64,000 bases of DNA from a bacterium HR21 (GTDB lineage Bacteria; Bacteroidota; Ignavibacteria; Kapaibacteriales; HRBIN21). A model generated the notes under the pieces. That model was not told the origin of the DNA, made no database searches, and was given only the letters and a program-made list of their open reading frames with translations. Of the stretch, positions 18,592 through 27,992 are shown piece by piece. The position numbers and the translations under genes are program-made. The stretch is taken from the NCBI GenBank assembly GCA_002898295.1, contig BEHX01000001.1, positions 1 to 64,000 on the forward strand, in the 5' to 3' direction. Numbering within the stretch: the stretch's first letter is position 1; each line of letters opens with the position of its first letter.

Positions 18592-20758
18592 AGCGCAGGA
18601 GCAAGAGTTTACGCCCAACGGTTGCGAAGCGGACCAGCACACGACGTTCCTGCCCGTGTCCTGAGAGGGACTCAACCAGACCGATTCCGAAAACCGGGTG
18701 GCGGACGCGCGCGCCGGGGCGCATGCCGGAGAACCCATCGTCCGATACCGCAGGGGATGTATCCGCCGAGGCTTGGGGTCGGTGGGCGAAAACCCCGGCG
18801 CCCGGAACGGCGTTGGGGCTGTATTCAATACGGATGTGCTCGGCAGGCAGTTCCGACAGAAACGGCGACGGACGGCTGGGCAGTACCTCGCCCCAGCGCC
18901 GGCGGTACTGGGCATAGCTCAGATAGAGCCGGTGCTGTGCCCGAGTGATGCCGACGTAGAGCAAGCGGCGCTCCTCTTCGAGTTCTTCCAGCACACGGGC
19001 AGCATGGGCAATGGGCAGGAGTCCGTCTTCCACACCAGTGATGAACACAACGGGGAATTCCAGCCCTTTGGCAGCGTGCAGGGTCATCAGCATGACAGCC
19101 TCCCCGGTGGCAGGAGCCTGGTCAATCTCGCTGACCAAGGAGACGTGCTGGAGGTATTCCTGGAGCGTCGGCGCTGGGCTTTGTTCGGCGTACTCCGCTA
19201 CCGTTGCGATGAAGCGTTCGAGGTTTTGATAGCGCTCTTCATCCTCATCGCCGCGGTAGTAGCCAAGCAGCCCTACGGCTTCCAAGTATTCCAGCACGAG
19301 CACCTCTAAGGGGTAAGAACCGAGAGCTGTGCGGAAGCGGTGGAGAAGCTCGATGAGCTGCCGCAGTGTTTCCCGAGCCGAGCGGCGAATCTCCGGGATG
19401 GAATCGCAGCGTTGCAGCGCGTCGAAAAAAGAGCAATTCCACTGCCGGGCAGCGGTGCGGAGGTGTTCTAACGTTGCCGCGCCAATTCCTCGTGGGGGGA
19501 CGTTGAGGATACGCAGCCAGCTGACGCTGTCAGCGGGGTTGACCAAGAGGCGGATGTACGCCAGTGCGTCCTTGATTTCCTTGCGCTGGTAGAAAGAGAG
19601 GCTGCCGACCAGGACATAGGGAATACCGGCACGGCGGCATGCCTCTTCGAGCGGCTGCGACTGAGCATTGGTGCGGTAGAGGACGGCAATTTCCCCGTAG
19701 CGGCGACCGCGCTCGTGCTCCCAGCGGATGTACTCGACCACTTGGGCGGCTTCGTCCCGTTCGTCGGCGCAGACCAGTAAGGTTGCCGGTTCGCCGTCGG
19801 GGTTTTCCGTCCAGAGTTGCTTCGGGATCTGGTGGCGGTTGTGTCGGATGAGAGCATCGGCGAGCGCCAGAATGCGTTTTGTGGAGCGGTAGTTCTGCTC
19901 CAGCCGAATGAGGGTGGCATCGGGGAAATCGCGCTCGAAGTCCAGGATGTTCCGGATATCGGCACCCCGCCAGCGGTAGATGCTCTGGGCATCATCGCCG
20001 ACAACGCAGAGATTGCGGAAGCGTGAGCTCAGAAGCCGGAGGGCGACGTATTGGGCGCGGTTGGTGTCTTGGTACTCGTCCACGAACACGTAGCGGAAGC
20101 GCTCTTGGTAGCGTGCCAAGACGTCGGGGTGATGGTGGAAGAGCCGGATGGTGTTGAGCAGGAGGTCGTCGAAGTCCATGGCGTTGTTGGCGCGGAGCTG
20201 CTGGTCGTATTCCCGATAGAGTTGTGCCACGAGGCGTTCACGGGGTGTGGTAGCGGCAGCGGCGGCTTCCTGCCAGGAGATGAGCTGGTTTTTCAGCCGG
20301 GAAATAGCGTGTCGGGCGGCAGAGGGATCGAGCACGTGTGGACCGATCCCGAGCTGGCGCAGTAAGAAGCGCAGCAGCCCAGTGGAGTCCTCGGTGTCGT
20401 AGATCGTGTAATCGGGCGTGTAGCCCAGGCGTTCTGCCTCAGCTCGGAGAATCCGAGCAAAGACGCTATGGAAGGTCCCCATCCAGAGGCGCTGTGCACG
20501 GGAGCTGCCGACCAGCGCTGTGATGCGTTGCCGCATCTCATCGGCGGCTTTGTTCGTGAAGGTCAACGCCAGGATTGTCTCCGGCGGTACGCCGCGCCAG
20601 AGCAAGTAGGCGATGCGGTAGGTCAGGACTCGTGTCTTCCCGCTGCCGGCACCGGCGATGATCAGCAGTGGACCATCCCCGAAGGTGACGGCATGGCGTT
20701 GGGCAGGATTGAGCGTGTAGAGCAGCTCCTCCACTGCTGGACTTGGTGCGGTGGACAC
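18566..20758 (-). CDS. pcrA: ATP-dependent DNA helicase PcrA/UvrD
   Basis: Superfamily 1A 3'-5' helicase for repair and replication-conflict resolution, 730 residues. Walker A is AGAGSGKT at 35-42, preceded by the Q-motif LNPAQ. DEYQDTNRAQY gives motif II, VGDDAQSIYRWRGAD motif III, and TLHAAKGLEF and GITRAQHRLYLSYA motifs V-VI. The last 60 residues form the PcrA-type C-terminal domain (HPVFGIGLVES...VRFATVGRKLLLLRYAQL). It begins with GTG at 20758. A TAnnTTTG element only ~12 nt upstream would make this start almost leaderless, so GTG at 20734 (residue 9) is an alternative. It lies 37 nt downstream of priA. Confidence 0.93.
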   Translation of the reverse strand: MSTAPSPAVEELLYTLNPAQRHAVTFGDGPLLIIAGAGSGKTRVLTYRIAYLLWRGVPPETILALTFTNKAADEMRQRITALVGSSRAQRLWMGTFHSVFARILRAEAERLGYTPDYTIYDTEDSTGLLRFLLRQLGIGPHVLDPSAARHAISRLKNQLISWQEAAAAATTPRERLVAQLYREYDQQLRANNAMDFDDLLLNTIRLFHHHPDVLARYQERFRYVFVDEYQDTNRAQYVALRLLSSRFRNLCVVGDDAQSIYRWRGADIRNILDFERDFPDATLIRLEQNYRSTKRILALADALIRHNRHQIPKQLWTENPDGEPATLLVCADERDEAAQVVEYIRWEHERGRRYGEIAVLYRTNAQSQPLEEACRRAGIPYVLVGSLSFYQRKEIKDALAYIRLLVNPADSVSWLRILNVPPRGIGAATLEHLRTAARQWNCSFFDALQRCDSIPEIRRSARETLRQLIELLHRFRTALGSYPLEVLVLEYLEAVGLLGYYRGDEDEERYQNLERFIATVAEYAEQSPAPTLQEYLQHVSLVSEIDQAPATGEAVMLMTLHAAKGLEFPVVFITGVEDGLLPIAHAARVLEELEEERRLLYVGITRAQHRLYLSYAQYRRRWGEVLPSRPSPFLSELPAEHIRIEYSPNAVPGAGVFAHRPQASADTSPAVSDDGFSGMRPGARVRHPVFGIGLVESLSGHGQERRVLVRFATVGRKLLLLRYAQLQVLE

Positions 20759-20769
20759 TTTCGGGCAGG

Positions 20770-20777
20770 CAAAGTTA
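20770..20777 (-). promoter_or_regulatory. -7 promoter element before pcrA
   Basis: On the minus strand TAACTTTG matches TAnnTTTG exactly, in the 37-nt gap between priA and pcrA. It would start transcription close to 20763, within about 5 nt of the annotated GTG, allowing pcrA-lipoprotein-PBP expression apart from priA. Confidence 0.4.
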
Positions 20778-20795
20778 CACCGAGACCGGGCATCG

Positions 20796-23309
20796 TTACA
20801 GCATCCCGTAGGCGTCCACGTCGATGGTGAGCCGAATACTGGAGATGGCGTACTTGCGGCGGTACCGGCTGGCGGCGGTGCGCAGGACGTGGCGGAGGTG
20901 GTGTGCCGCGGGGTCCAGGTGCTTGAGATTTTTCAGAATGACCACGCGCCGGTAGCGGTTCCGGATGCGCACGATCGTGGGGATAGCCGGACCGATCTTG
21001 AGCACTGCCGGGTGCGGCGGGATGCAGCCAGCGAAGTAGTGTGCGTGGTGGTGAACCTTTTCCTCATCGGCACCGGAGATTTCCACCACAACGAAGCGAG
21101 TAAAAGGCGGGTAGAGCGCGGCTTTCCGGTGCTGGAGTTCGTCGTGGTAGAACAGTTCGTCGTTGCCCGTCTGCACGGCGATAATGACGGGGTGTTCCGG
21201 ATGGGCGGTTTGCAGCAGAACTTCGCCAGGCGTCTGGCTGCGGCGCCCGGCGCGTCCGGCAACCTGGGTGAAGAGCTGGAAGGCGCGCTCGGCAGCGCGG
21301 AAGTCGGGGAGGAAGAGCTGCACGTCAGCATTGATGATGCCGACCAGCGTCACGTGCGGGAGGTCCAGACCTTTCGCAACCATCTGCGTCCCGACCAGGA
21401 CATGGATCTCGCCGCGGGCAAAGCGCTGGAGGAGGCGGCGGTGGGCACCGCGGCGGCTGGTCGTATCGGTATCCATCCGCTCGACCCGGAGCTGGGGAAA
21501 TTCTGCCCGCAGGAGGGCAGCCAGCTCCTCCTCGATGCGCTGTGTCCCAGCACCGATTTCCTCAAAGCTCGGGGAACCACACTGCGGACACTCCTCCGGC
21601 ACCGGGGTTGCATAGCCGCAGTAGTGGCAGCGGAGGAGCCTGGGGAGCTTGTGGTAGGTCAGGGAAACACTACAGTGGGCACACATGGGAATGTAGCCAC
21701 AGTCGGGGCACTGGAGCCAGCGGGCAAAGCCGCGCCGGTTGTGGAAGAGGATAACCCCGTGGTGCTGCTGGACATGCTGCCGGATAGCGCTCAGGAGCTC
21801 TTCGCAGAAGGAACCGTGCATCCGGCGCGTGCGTCGCTCGTGCCGAAGATCGAGGATGCGGATGGTGGGAAGCTGTGCCTGGTCGGCGCGGTGTTTGAGT
21901 TCGAGCAAGTGGTACTTCCCTACCTGGGCGTTGTAGAAGCTCTCTAGCGATGGGGTCGCTGAACCCAAGAGGGCAACAGCGCCTTCCATGTGGGCGCGCA
22001 TCACAGCACAGTCGCGGGCGTGGTAGCGCGGAGCTGGGCTGTCCTGCTTGTAAGAGGGCTCGTGCTCTTCATCGACGATGATCAGTCCGAGCCGTGGGAG
22101 AGGAGCGAAAACAGCGGAGCGGGCACCCAGGACAATGGGAGCCTCTCCCAGCTGGATGGCACGCCAGGCGGAGAAGCGCTCAGCTGCACTGAGATGGCTG
22201 TGGAGAACCGCAATGCGCTCAGGGAAAGCCGTCCGGAAACGGTCGATCAGTTGTGGGGTGAGCGAGATTTCCGGCACCAAGACCAGAACCCCCTTGCCTT
22301 GCTCGAGCACTTTGCGAATGGCATGCATGTACACGAGTGTCTTCCCGCTTCCGGTGACCCCCCGCAGGAGGAAAACTTTCGGGACCCCTGCCTCGAGTGC
22401 GTCGTGGATGGCACGTACAGCATAGCTCTGCTCCGGGTTCAGTGGGAGCATGAGTTCATTGCGCTCTGCCAGGCTCGGGGGAGCTTCCCCTTCGGGCAGT
22501 GGGCTGTGCTCCAGCAGGACGTCGCGGACATAGCCTTGGCGCAGGAGGTGTCGGACTGTGGTGGAAGAAGTCTGGCTGCGGCGCAGCGCCTCTTTGACGG
22601 GCATAGGAGAGCCGTGCTGCAGCCGATAGGTGAAGAGGACGCTCAGCAGGCGGGCTTGTGCGGGGGAGCGTTCCTGGAGTTGTGCAAGCAGCTGCCGGAG
22701 GTGTTCAGGATCTGCCAGCAGTTCTGGGGCGGGTTCCAAGGCACGGAGCTGCCGGAGCCGGGGCGGGGAAGGGAGATGCTCTTCGAGCGCAATGTAGCCC
22801 TGCTGTTCGAGTGCCTGGAGCTGGGCGGAGAGGTGCTCGCTGCGGAGTTGCCGCGCAAGGAACTCCACGCTGACCGGGACACTGTGTTGCTGGAGAAGGC
22901 GCAGCAGCGCTGCTCGCTTCGGGGCGCGTCGCTCCAGTGCTGAGAGCTCCTCCGGAGTTGGAGAGCGCAGCAGGCGTACGCTCACACCCCGCTCAGGCAC
23001 CATCCCCGGCGGGAGAGCTGCCTTGAGGACTTCACCCCACGAGCAGAAGTAGTAGTCTGCCACCCACCGGGTGAAGCGTAGCAGGGTATCGGAGACCAGC
23101 GGGGTTTCGTCCAAAAGCTCTACGATGGGCTTCGTGGTAAGCGGTGGCGGAGCAGCCAGCTCCTCGACGATCACACCGGTGAGCTCTCGTTGGCGGAACG
23201 GCACTAAAGCTCGCCGCCCAGGAAGTGTCCCGCCTATCTCATCGGGCAGGTGATAGGTGAAGAGCTTGTTCTCCGGGATAGGCAGTGCGATGTTGACGTA
23301 CCGTGGCAT
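20796..23309 (-). CDS. priA: Primosomal replication-restart helicase PriA
   Basis: 837 residues from the ATG at 23309; a GTG three codons earlier is possible. The N-terminal 3'-DNA-binding domain is followed by the superfamily 2 helicase (Walker A GVTGSGKT; DEEH box VDEEHEPSYKQ). A zinc domain has paired cysteines (CPDCGYIPMCAHC, CHYCGY, CPQCGS) between helicase lobes, as in all PriA proteins, and a C-terminal domain closes the protein. PriA reloads DnaB at collapsed forks. It is divergent from the RRM protein gene and upstream of pcrA on the same strand, so it may lead the priA-pcrA-lipoprotein-PBP unit. Confidence 0.95.
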   Translation of the reverse strand: MPRYVNIALPIPENKLFTYHLPDEIGGTLPGRRALVPFRQRELTGVIVEELAAPPPLTTKPIVELLDETPLVSDTLLRFTRWVADYYFCSWGEVLKAALPPGMVPERGVSVRLLRSPTPEELSALERRAPKRAALLRLLQQHSVPVSVEFLARQLRSEHLSAQLQALEQQGYIALEEHLPSPPRLRQLRALEPAPELLADPEHLRQLLAQLQERSPAQARLLSVLFTYRLQHGSPMPVKEALRRSQTSSTTVRHLLRQGYVRDVLLEHSPLPEGEAPPSLAERNELMLPLNPEQSYAVRAIHDALEAGVPKVFLLRGVTGSGKTLVYMHAIRKVLEQGKGVLVLVPEISLTPQLIDRFRTAFPERIAVLHSHLSAAERFSAWRAIQLGEAPIVLGARSAVFAPLPRLGLIIVDEEHEPSYKQDSPAPRYHARDCAVMRAHMEGAVALLGSATPSLESFYNAQVGKYHLLELKHRADQAQLPTIRILDLRHERRTRRMHGSFCEELLSAIRQHVQQHHGVILFHNRRGFARWLQCPDCGYIPMCAHCSVSLTYHKLPRLLRCHYCGYATPVPEECPQCGSPSFEEIGAGTQRIEEELAALLRAEFPQLRVERMDTDTTSRRGAHRRLLQRFARGEIHVLVGTQMVAKGLDLPHVTLVGIINADVQLFLPDFRAAERAFQLFTQVAGRAGRRSQTPGEVLLQTAHPEHPVIIAVQTGNDELFYHDELQHRKAALYPPFTRFVVVEISGADEEKVHHHAHYFAGCIPPHPAVLKIGPAIPTIVRIRNRYRRVVILKNLKHLDPAAHHLRHVLRTAASRYRRKYAISSIRLTIDVDAYGML

Positions 23310-23405
23310 TGCTCTCACTGTGCCAGCTCCAGGGCAGAAGACGAATCCGGACCGCGGTGCTGGTTGCTCTGTGCCATCTGAGGCGGGCAGGTGAGAGGTT
23401 TGCCG

Positions 23406-23413
23406 TATATTTG
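23406..23413 (+). promoter_or_regulatory. -7 promoter element before the RRM protein gene
   Basis: TATATTTG is an exact TAnnTTTG match 106 nt before the RRM gene, implying a leader of about 100 nt. Confidence 0.5.
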
Positions 23414-23440
23414 TACCGCCATGCTGCCCAGAGGCGGAGC

Positions 23441-23459
23441 CGGCAGCAGAGGTCTGCCG
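23441..23459 (+). other. Hairpin in the leader of the RRM protein gene
   Basis: CGGCAG (23441-23446) and CTGCCG (23454-23459) form a perfect 6-bp stem with a 7-nt loop, inside the predicted leader and ~60 nt before the start codon. Long structured leaders are common for cold-responsive RNA-binding proteins, so a regulatory role is possible but unproven. Confidence 0.3.
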
Positions 23460-23518
23460 TCGTAAGGATATGGTGGTGTACGAGGGCAGGGAACGAGGCT
23501 CCCCAGGAAGGGTCGGTC

Positions 23519-23815
23519 ATGAACATCTACGTTGGGAATCTGCCGTACTCGGTGGACGAGCACCAGCTGCGCTCGTGGTTTGAGGAGTACGGCGCTGTGG
23601 AACGCGCCACGGTCATTACAGACCGCTTCACCGGGCGTTCACGAGGCTTTGGGTTTGTGGAGATGCCCAATGAGGAGGAAGCCCGCCGTGCCATCGAGGC
23701 GCTCAATGGGAGCGAGTTCGAGGGGCGGACTCTAGTGGTCAATCCTGCTCGGCAACGCACTGAGCAGCCTCGGGGCGGGCGCGGCGCATCTCACCGCAGC
23801 GGACGACGCTGGTAA
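23519..23815 (+). CDS. Single-RRM RNA-binding protein
   Basis: 98-residue protein of one RNA-recognition motif plus a short Arg/Gly-rich tail. RNP2 is IYVGNL (residues 3-8) and RNP1 RGFGFVEM (~41-48), with the aromatic residues that stack on RNA intact. The C-terminal ~20 residues are rich in R, G, Q and S, like the cyanobacterial and Bacteroidota Rbp proteins that act in cold adaptation or as RNA chaperones. The ATG at 23519 has AGGAAGG upstream; the open frame back to 23303 lacks RRM-like content. The TAA ends immediately before the convergent rfbA stop, with no base between. Confidence 0.92.
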   Translation: MNIYVGNLPYSVDEHQLRSWFEEYGAVERATVITDRFTGRSRGFGFVEMPNEEEARRAIEALNGSEFEGRTLVVNPARQRTEQPRGGRGASHRSGRRW

Positions 23816-24706
23816 CTAGCCTGCCGCGCCGGCAAGCTGCTCATACTCGGCACCGACCCGGAGGCAGTAACTCTTGTACGGGCTTGCCGGGAGCCGTTCG
23901 ACGGCGCGGTAGAATTCCTCCAGCGTGATGTAGCCCTGGTGGAGAGCAATTTCCTCCAAGCAGGCAATCTTCATCCCTTGCCGCTTTTCGATGGCGTGGA
24001 TGAAGATGCTCGCCTCCACCAGCGCTTCCGGTGTCCCGGTGTCGAGCCAGGCAATCCCGCGTCCGAGTAGGCGTACCTGCAGGCGACCTTGGGCAAGGTA
24101 CGCGCGGTGGATGTCCACAATTTCAAGCTCGCCCCGCGCACTTGGGCGGAGCGTGGCGGCGATGTCAACCACATCGGCGCTGTACACGTAAAGCCCGGGA
24201 ATAGCGTAGGGTGAGCGGGGGTGAGCGGGTTTTTCCTCGATGCTGACTACCGAACCATCCGGTGCCAGCTCGATCACGCCGTAACGCTGCGGGTCTTGGA
24301 CCGGATAGCCGAAGATGGTCCCACCGGCGTTTGTCCGCAGCGCCTCGCGGAGGAAGTCCAGCTTGCCGTAGAAGAGGTTGTCTCCGAGGATCAGGCAGAC
24401 CTGCTCCGAGCCGATGAAGTCGCGCCCGTACAGGAATGCTTCGGGGATGCCGCGTGGTTCGGGTTGAAGGGCGTAGGAGAGCTCAATACCCCACTGCGAG
24501 CCGTCGCCGAGGAGCTGCTGGAAATGGGGCAGGTCGCGTGGGGTGGAGATCAGCAAGATGCGCCGGATGCCAACCAGCATCAGCGTTGCAAGCGGGTAGT
24601 AGATCATCGGCTTGTCATAGATCGGCTGCAGGTGCTTGCTGAGTACGGCGGTCATCGGGTAAAGACGCGTGCCGCTGCCACCTGCCAGGATAATCCCTTT
24701 AGTCAT
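23816..24706 (-). CDS. rfbA: Glucose-1-phosphate thymidylyltransferase RfbA/RmlA
   Basis: 296-residue nucleotidyltransferase that makes dTDP-glucose from dTTP and glucose-1-phosphate, the first step to dTDP-L-rhamnose and related O-antigen sugars. The nucleotide loop is [11 protein letters not shown] (residues ~7-17), followed by [24 protein letters not shown] (the metal-binding Asp) and EEKP, all diagnostic for the long RmlA type. The ATG at 24706 lies 30 nt after a -7 promoter element; the open frame back to 24982 crosses that promoter and overlaps recQ. rfbB, rfbC and rfbD are not in the window. Confidence 0.94.
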   Translation of the reverse strand: MTKGIILAGGSGTRLYPMTAVLSKHLQPIYDKPMIYYPLATLMLVGIRRILLISTPRDLPHFQQLLGDGSQWGIELSYALQPEPRGIPEAFLYGRDFIGSEQVCLILGDNLFYGKLDFLREALRTNAGGTIFGYPVQDPQRYGVIELAPDGSVVSIEEKPAHPRSPYAIPGLYVYSADVVDIAATLRPSARGELEIVDIHRAYLAQGRLQVRLLGRGIAWLDTGTPEALVEASIFIHAIEKRQGMKIACLEEIALHQGYITLEEFYRAVERLPASPYKSYCLRVGAEYEQLAGAAG

Positions 24707-24735
24707 CGGGGGCGTGTGCTGTCGGACAGACCGTG

Positions 24736-24743
24736 CAAAGATA
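24736..24743 (-). promoter_or_regulatory. -7 promoter element before rfbA
   Basis: On the minus strand TATCTTTG matches TAnnTTTG exactly, 30 nt before the rfbA ATG. An ATTG sits 17 nt upstream of it as a weak -33 candidate. In the same divergent region TATACT (24794-24799) precedes recQ on the plus strand. Confidence 0.5.
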
Positions 24744-24814
24744 CGGGAGGAGGCAGTGCACAATCGTGCCTTCGGGGTGGACGTCCGCGGCGCTATACTG
24801 AGCGTAGGGGCGGC

Positions 24815-26920
24815 ATGAGGGAGCAGCGGTATTCGGAGGAAGAGCTTCTGCGGGTGCTCCGGACAGTGTTCGGTTTTGAGCATTTCCGTCCCGGTCAGCT
24901 GGAGATTATCCGCGCTGTCCTGGCGGGCGAGGACGTGTTGGCGGTGCTGCCTACCGGCAGTGGTAAATCCTTGTGCTACCAACTCCCGGCACTTCTCCTG
25001 CCGGGGATGGCGTTGGTGATTTCCCCGCTAATTGCCCTCATGGAGGACCAGGTTCGCGCATTGCAGCAGCGGAATATCCCAGCCAGTTGCCTCCACAGTG
25101 GGCTACAGGAGAGGCTGCTGACGGAGCGGCTTCAGGCAAGTCTCCACGGGCGGTACAAGCTGCTCTACGTATCGCCGGAGCGGCTCCAGCAGGAGAGCTT
25201 CCGGCAGCGGCTGCGGGCATGCACGGTTTCCTTCGTTGCCGTTGATGAAGCGCACTGCATCTCGGAGTGGGGGCATGACTTCCGCCCGGCGTATCGGAAT
25301 ATCGCGCCGGTGCTGCGTCTGTTGGGCAATCCGACGGTGGTTGCCCTGACGGCGACGGCAACGCCAGAGGTACAGCGGGATATCCTGGAACAGCTCCAGC
25401 TGCGGTCGCCGCGCGTTGTTGTCCAGGGCTTTGACCGACCGAACCTGCGCTGGGAGGTGGAGCAAGGCAAGCGGAAGTTGGAGCGGTTGGTGGCATTCTG
25501 TCAGCGCCCTTCCTCGGGGGCGGTGCTCGTCTACGCTGCCTCACGGCGGCGGGTTGAGCAAATCTGCCAGTTCCTCCACCAGCGTGGAGTGCCAGTTGCG
25601 ATGTACCACGCTGGGCTGGAGCCGGAGATCCGGCACCGTGTCCAACACCGCTTCCTTGCCAATGAAGTGCCTGTACTGGTGGCAACTTCTGCGTTTGGAC
25701 TTGGCATTGACAAGCCCGACATCCGAGCGGTCATCCACTACGATCCGCCGCTGACACTGGAGGCATACTACCAGGAAGCCGGGCGTGCCGGGCGCGATGG
25801 GCACGAGTCCAGGTGCCTTCTGCTCTACGACCCTGAGGATTGTGCGGTGCAGCAGCAGCTGCTGGCGTCGAGCCATCCGGCGTGGGAGACGGTTGAGCGG
25901 GTCTATAGCGCTGTCCGGGAGATGGCGGCAGGCAGTACCTTTCTAGGGATGACGGCGACCGAGCTGGCAAATCGGCTCCGGATGCCAGAAGCAGTAGTGG
26001 AAGCGGTGCTCCGCTTGCTCGAAGGGACAGGTGTTGTCCAGACGGCCTTGCCAGGAGGCGAGCTTGTCCTTCAGGTGGTGGCAACACGGGAGGAGCTCCG
26101 CGAATACTGGATGCGGGCGTCTGCAGGGCGCCGGCGTGTGGTAGAGGCGCTGGTCCGTACGCTCGGAGCAGAAGCGTGGCGGGAACCTGTCATAGTGCCG
26201 GTTGCTGAGCTTGTGTATCGGCACGGGCTCAGTGCCGAGGAGCTGGACAGTGGACTGCGGGCACTGGCGTATGCTGGATTGCTCCGCTGTGAGGCTGCCC
26301 GCTTGTGTCCCGGTATTGTGCTCCAGCAGCCGCTCCCGGTACGGCCACCGCTGTCGCCCGAGGCGCTGGAGCAGAGGCGCCGGTGGGCATGGAGGAAGTT
26401 TGCCTTGGTCCGGGAGTACGCCGAGACGGACGAGTGCAAGGTGCTGTTCCTCCTGCGCTACTTCCACGACTCCAGCCGTACCGAACCCTGTGGACGGTGC
26501 AGTAGCTGTCTGCGGCAGACACCCTCGGGGCTTGTCCAGCGGCTCTCCTCGGCGGTGCGCCGGAAGCTCCGTCCTGTGCCTCGGCAAGGCGCAGATGCCC
26601 GGCGGCAGAAGGTGGTAGAGCTTGCCCACCGGGGAATGGCATTTTCCGCGATTTGCCAGGAAACAGGGCTCCCGGCGACGACGGTGGCGCGTCTTTTGCA
26701 GGAGGCGCTCGAATCCGGGCAGCGGCTCCCGCGGCAGGCGCTGCTGCCCGATGAACACTTCTACGCAGCTGTTCGCATCGCAGTGGAACGCTTGGGCAAT
26801 GTCCCGTTGCGAGACATTGCCGCGGCTCTCGGAGGTGTGCCGGATTATGCCCTGCTCCGCCTTGCTGTTGCGTTTGCCCGGCAGGAGGTGGCTACATACG
26901 GAAGGTCTTCCGCCGGTTGA
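24815..26920 (+). CDS. recQ: ATP-dependent DNA helicase RecQ
   Basis: 701-residue superfamily 2 3'-5' helicase for recombination and repair. The first lobe has Walker [12 protein letters not shown] and DEAH box [16 protein letters not shown] with the aromatic-rich loop. The second lobe has [15 protein letters not shown] and [10 protein letters not shown]. The zinc site carries C541 and a CGRCSSC cluster ~20 residues later. The C-terminus has a helix-turn-helix-like region (~590-690) rather than a clear HRDC domain. The ATG at 24815 gives the canonical N-terminus; the in-frame extension to 24221 is antisense to rfbA and rejected. The 3' end overlaps the convergent VWA gene by 29 nt. Confidence 0.94.
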   Translation: MREQRYSEEELLRVLRTVFGFEHFRPGQLEIIRAVLAGEDVLAVLPTGSGKSLCYQLPALLLPGMALVISPLIALMEDQVRALQQRNIPASCLHSGLQERLLTERLQASLHGRYKLLYVSPERLQQESFRQRLRACTVSFVAVDEAHCISEWGHDFRPAYRNIAPVLRLLGNPTVVALTATATPEVQRDILEQLQLRSPRVVVQGFDRPNLRWEVEQGKRKLERLVAFCQRPSSGAVLVYAASRRRVEQICQFLHQRGVPVAMYHAGLEPEIRHRVQHRFLANEVPVLVATSAFGLGIDKPDIRAVIHYDPPLTLEAYYQEAGRAGRDGHESRCLLLYDPEDCAVQQQLLASSHPAWETVERVYSAVREMAAGSTFLGMTATELANRLRMPEAVVEAVLRLLEGTGVVQTALPGGELVLQVVATREELREYWMRASAGRRRVVEALVRTLGAEAWREPVIVPVAELVYRHGLSAEELDSGLRALAYAGLLRCEAARLCPGIVLQQPLPVRPPLSPEALEQRRRWAWRKFALVREYAETDECKVLFLLRYFHDSSRTEPCGRCSSCLRQTPSGLVQRLSSAVRRKLRPVPRQGADARRQKVVELAHRGMAFSAICQETGLPATTVARLLQEALESGQRLPRQALLPDEHFYAAVRIAVERLGNVPLRDIAAALGGVPDYALLRLAVAFARQEVATYGRSSAG

Positions 26921-27992
26921 GGATGTAGTCCACCAGGACAGTCTCGCCCAGGTGGCGCAGCCCGCAGTAGAACGCCCGCCCTCGGTTGGCGCGGGTCAGC
27001 TCGTCGACGAAATTGACCAGGTACGGATCACGGGCGAGCATGAAGGTGGAAATCACAATCCCGTCGCGGCGGCAGGCAACCGCTTCCTGCAGGGTCTTGT
27101 TGACAATGCGGGGATCTAAGCCGAAGGCGTTCTTGTAGAGGCGCCCGTTGTCGTCAAAAATTGCCGAGGGCTTGCCGTCGGTGAGCATGAAGATCTGCTT
27201 ATTGGCATCTCGGCAGCGGCGCAGCAGCATGCGTGCCAGACGCAGTCCGTCGCGGGTGTTCGTGTGGAAGGGACCAACGGTGATGTAGGGGATATCGGCG
27301 ACGCTGATGCGGCGGGCTTCATCGCCGAAGATGACCACCTCGAGCGTATCTTTCGGGTAGCGGGTGCGGATGAGCTCTGCTAGAGCCAGCGCCACCTGCT
27401 TTGCCGGAGTGATGCGATCCTCGCCGTAGAGAATCATCGAGTGCGAGACATCTATGAGCAGCACGGTGGCGCAGGAGGTCAGATGTTCGGTCTCATGGAC
27501 TCGGATGTCGTCCTGCTGCAGTTGGAAGCTACTCAGGTCGGAACTGCGCAGGAGAGCGTTCGTGAGGGTCTCCGTGGGGTCAATGTTGCTGGGCTGGTCT
27601 CCGAAGGAGTAAGGACGTGTCTCCGGGAGCCATTCAATGCCCTCCCCACTGTGGACTGTTTCGTGGAAGCCGAGATCGGATTTCCGGAGGGTGCGGAAGA
27701 TCTCCTGAAGCGCTTCCGTGCGGAGGCGTTGCAGCGCTTTTGCGGTCGGTTCCAGGCGCCCTTGGGTGCGTTCCTCAACGTATCCCTGGGCGCGCAGGAA
27801 CTCGATGAACTCGTCCATGGTCATCTCGCCCATGGTGCCGTAGCGGCGGTTGAGCTCCTGCAGGAGCTCGAGAGCTTCTTCGGCGTCAGCGTTTGTCTGG
27901 AGGAGCAGGAAGGTAAACAGGCGGAGCAACTGCTGGAGGTGCTGTTCGGCGGTCTGGGAGTGCTCGGTCCATTGGCTGTAGCGGATCCGCAT
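26892..27992 (-). CDS. VWA-domain protein
   Basis: 366-residue protein with a C-terminal von Willebrand A domain (~175-350). The metal-ion-dependent adhesion site is intact: DVSHS (DxSxS) near residue 180, a Thr in the middle, and LTDGKPS with its Asp. The N-terminal half is helical and acidic, without a signal peptide, so the protein should be cytoplasmic. Such VWA proteins often pair with MoxR-type ATPases, but none is nearby. The start at 27992 (MRIRYSQW) fits the N-terminus typical of this group. It overlaps the upstream FAD gene by 107 nt in another frame; a start near 27833 (MGEMTMDEF) would remove the overlap but cut a well-formed helix. Confidence 0.8.
   Translation of the reverse strand: MRIRYSQWTEHSQTAEQHLQQLLRLFTFLLLQTNADAEEALELLQELNRRYGTMGEMTMDEFIEFLRAQGYVEERTQGRLEPTAKALQRLRTEALQEIFRTLRKSDLGFHETVHSGEGIEWLPETRPYSFGDQPSNIDPTETLTNALLRSSDLSSFQLQQDDIRVHETEHLTSCATVLLIDVSHSMILYGEDRITPAKQVALALAELIRTRYPKDTLEVVIFGDEARRISVADIPYITVGPFHTNTRDGLRLARMLLRRCRDANKQIFMLTDGKPSAIFDDNGRLYKNAFGLDPRIVNKTLQEAVACRRDGIVISTFMLARDPYLVNFVDELTRANRGRAFYCGLRHLGETVLVDYILNRRKTFRM

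Noticed and set aside
23816-23840. TGCCG/CGGCA hairpin at the rfbA 3' end
   Set aside because: Five base pairs with a 3-nt loop inside coding sequence and no T-run; not a convincing terminator.
24221-24814. N-terminal extension of recQ
   Set aside because: Antisense to rfbA and across two promoters; RecQ proteins begin at [12 protein letters not shown]-like sequence.
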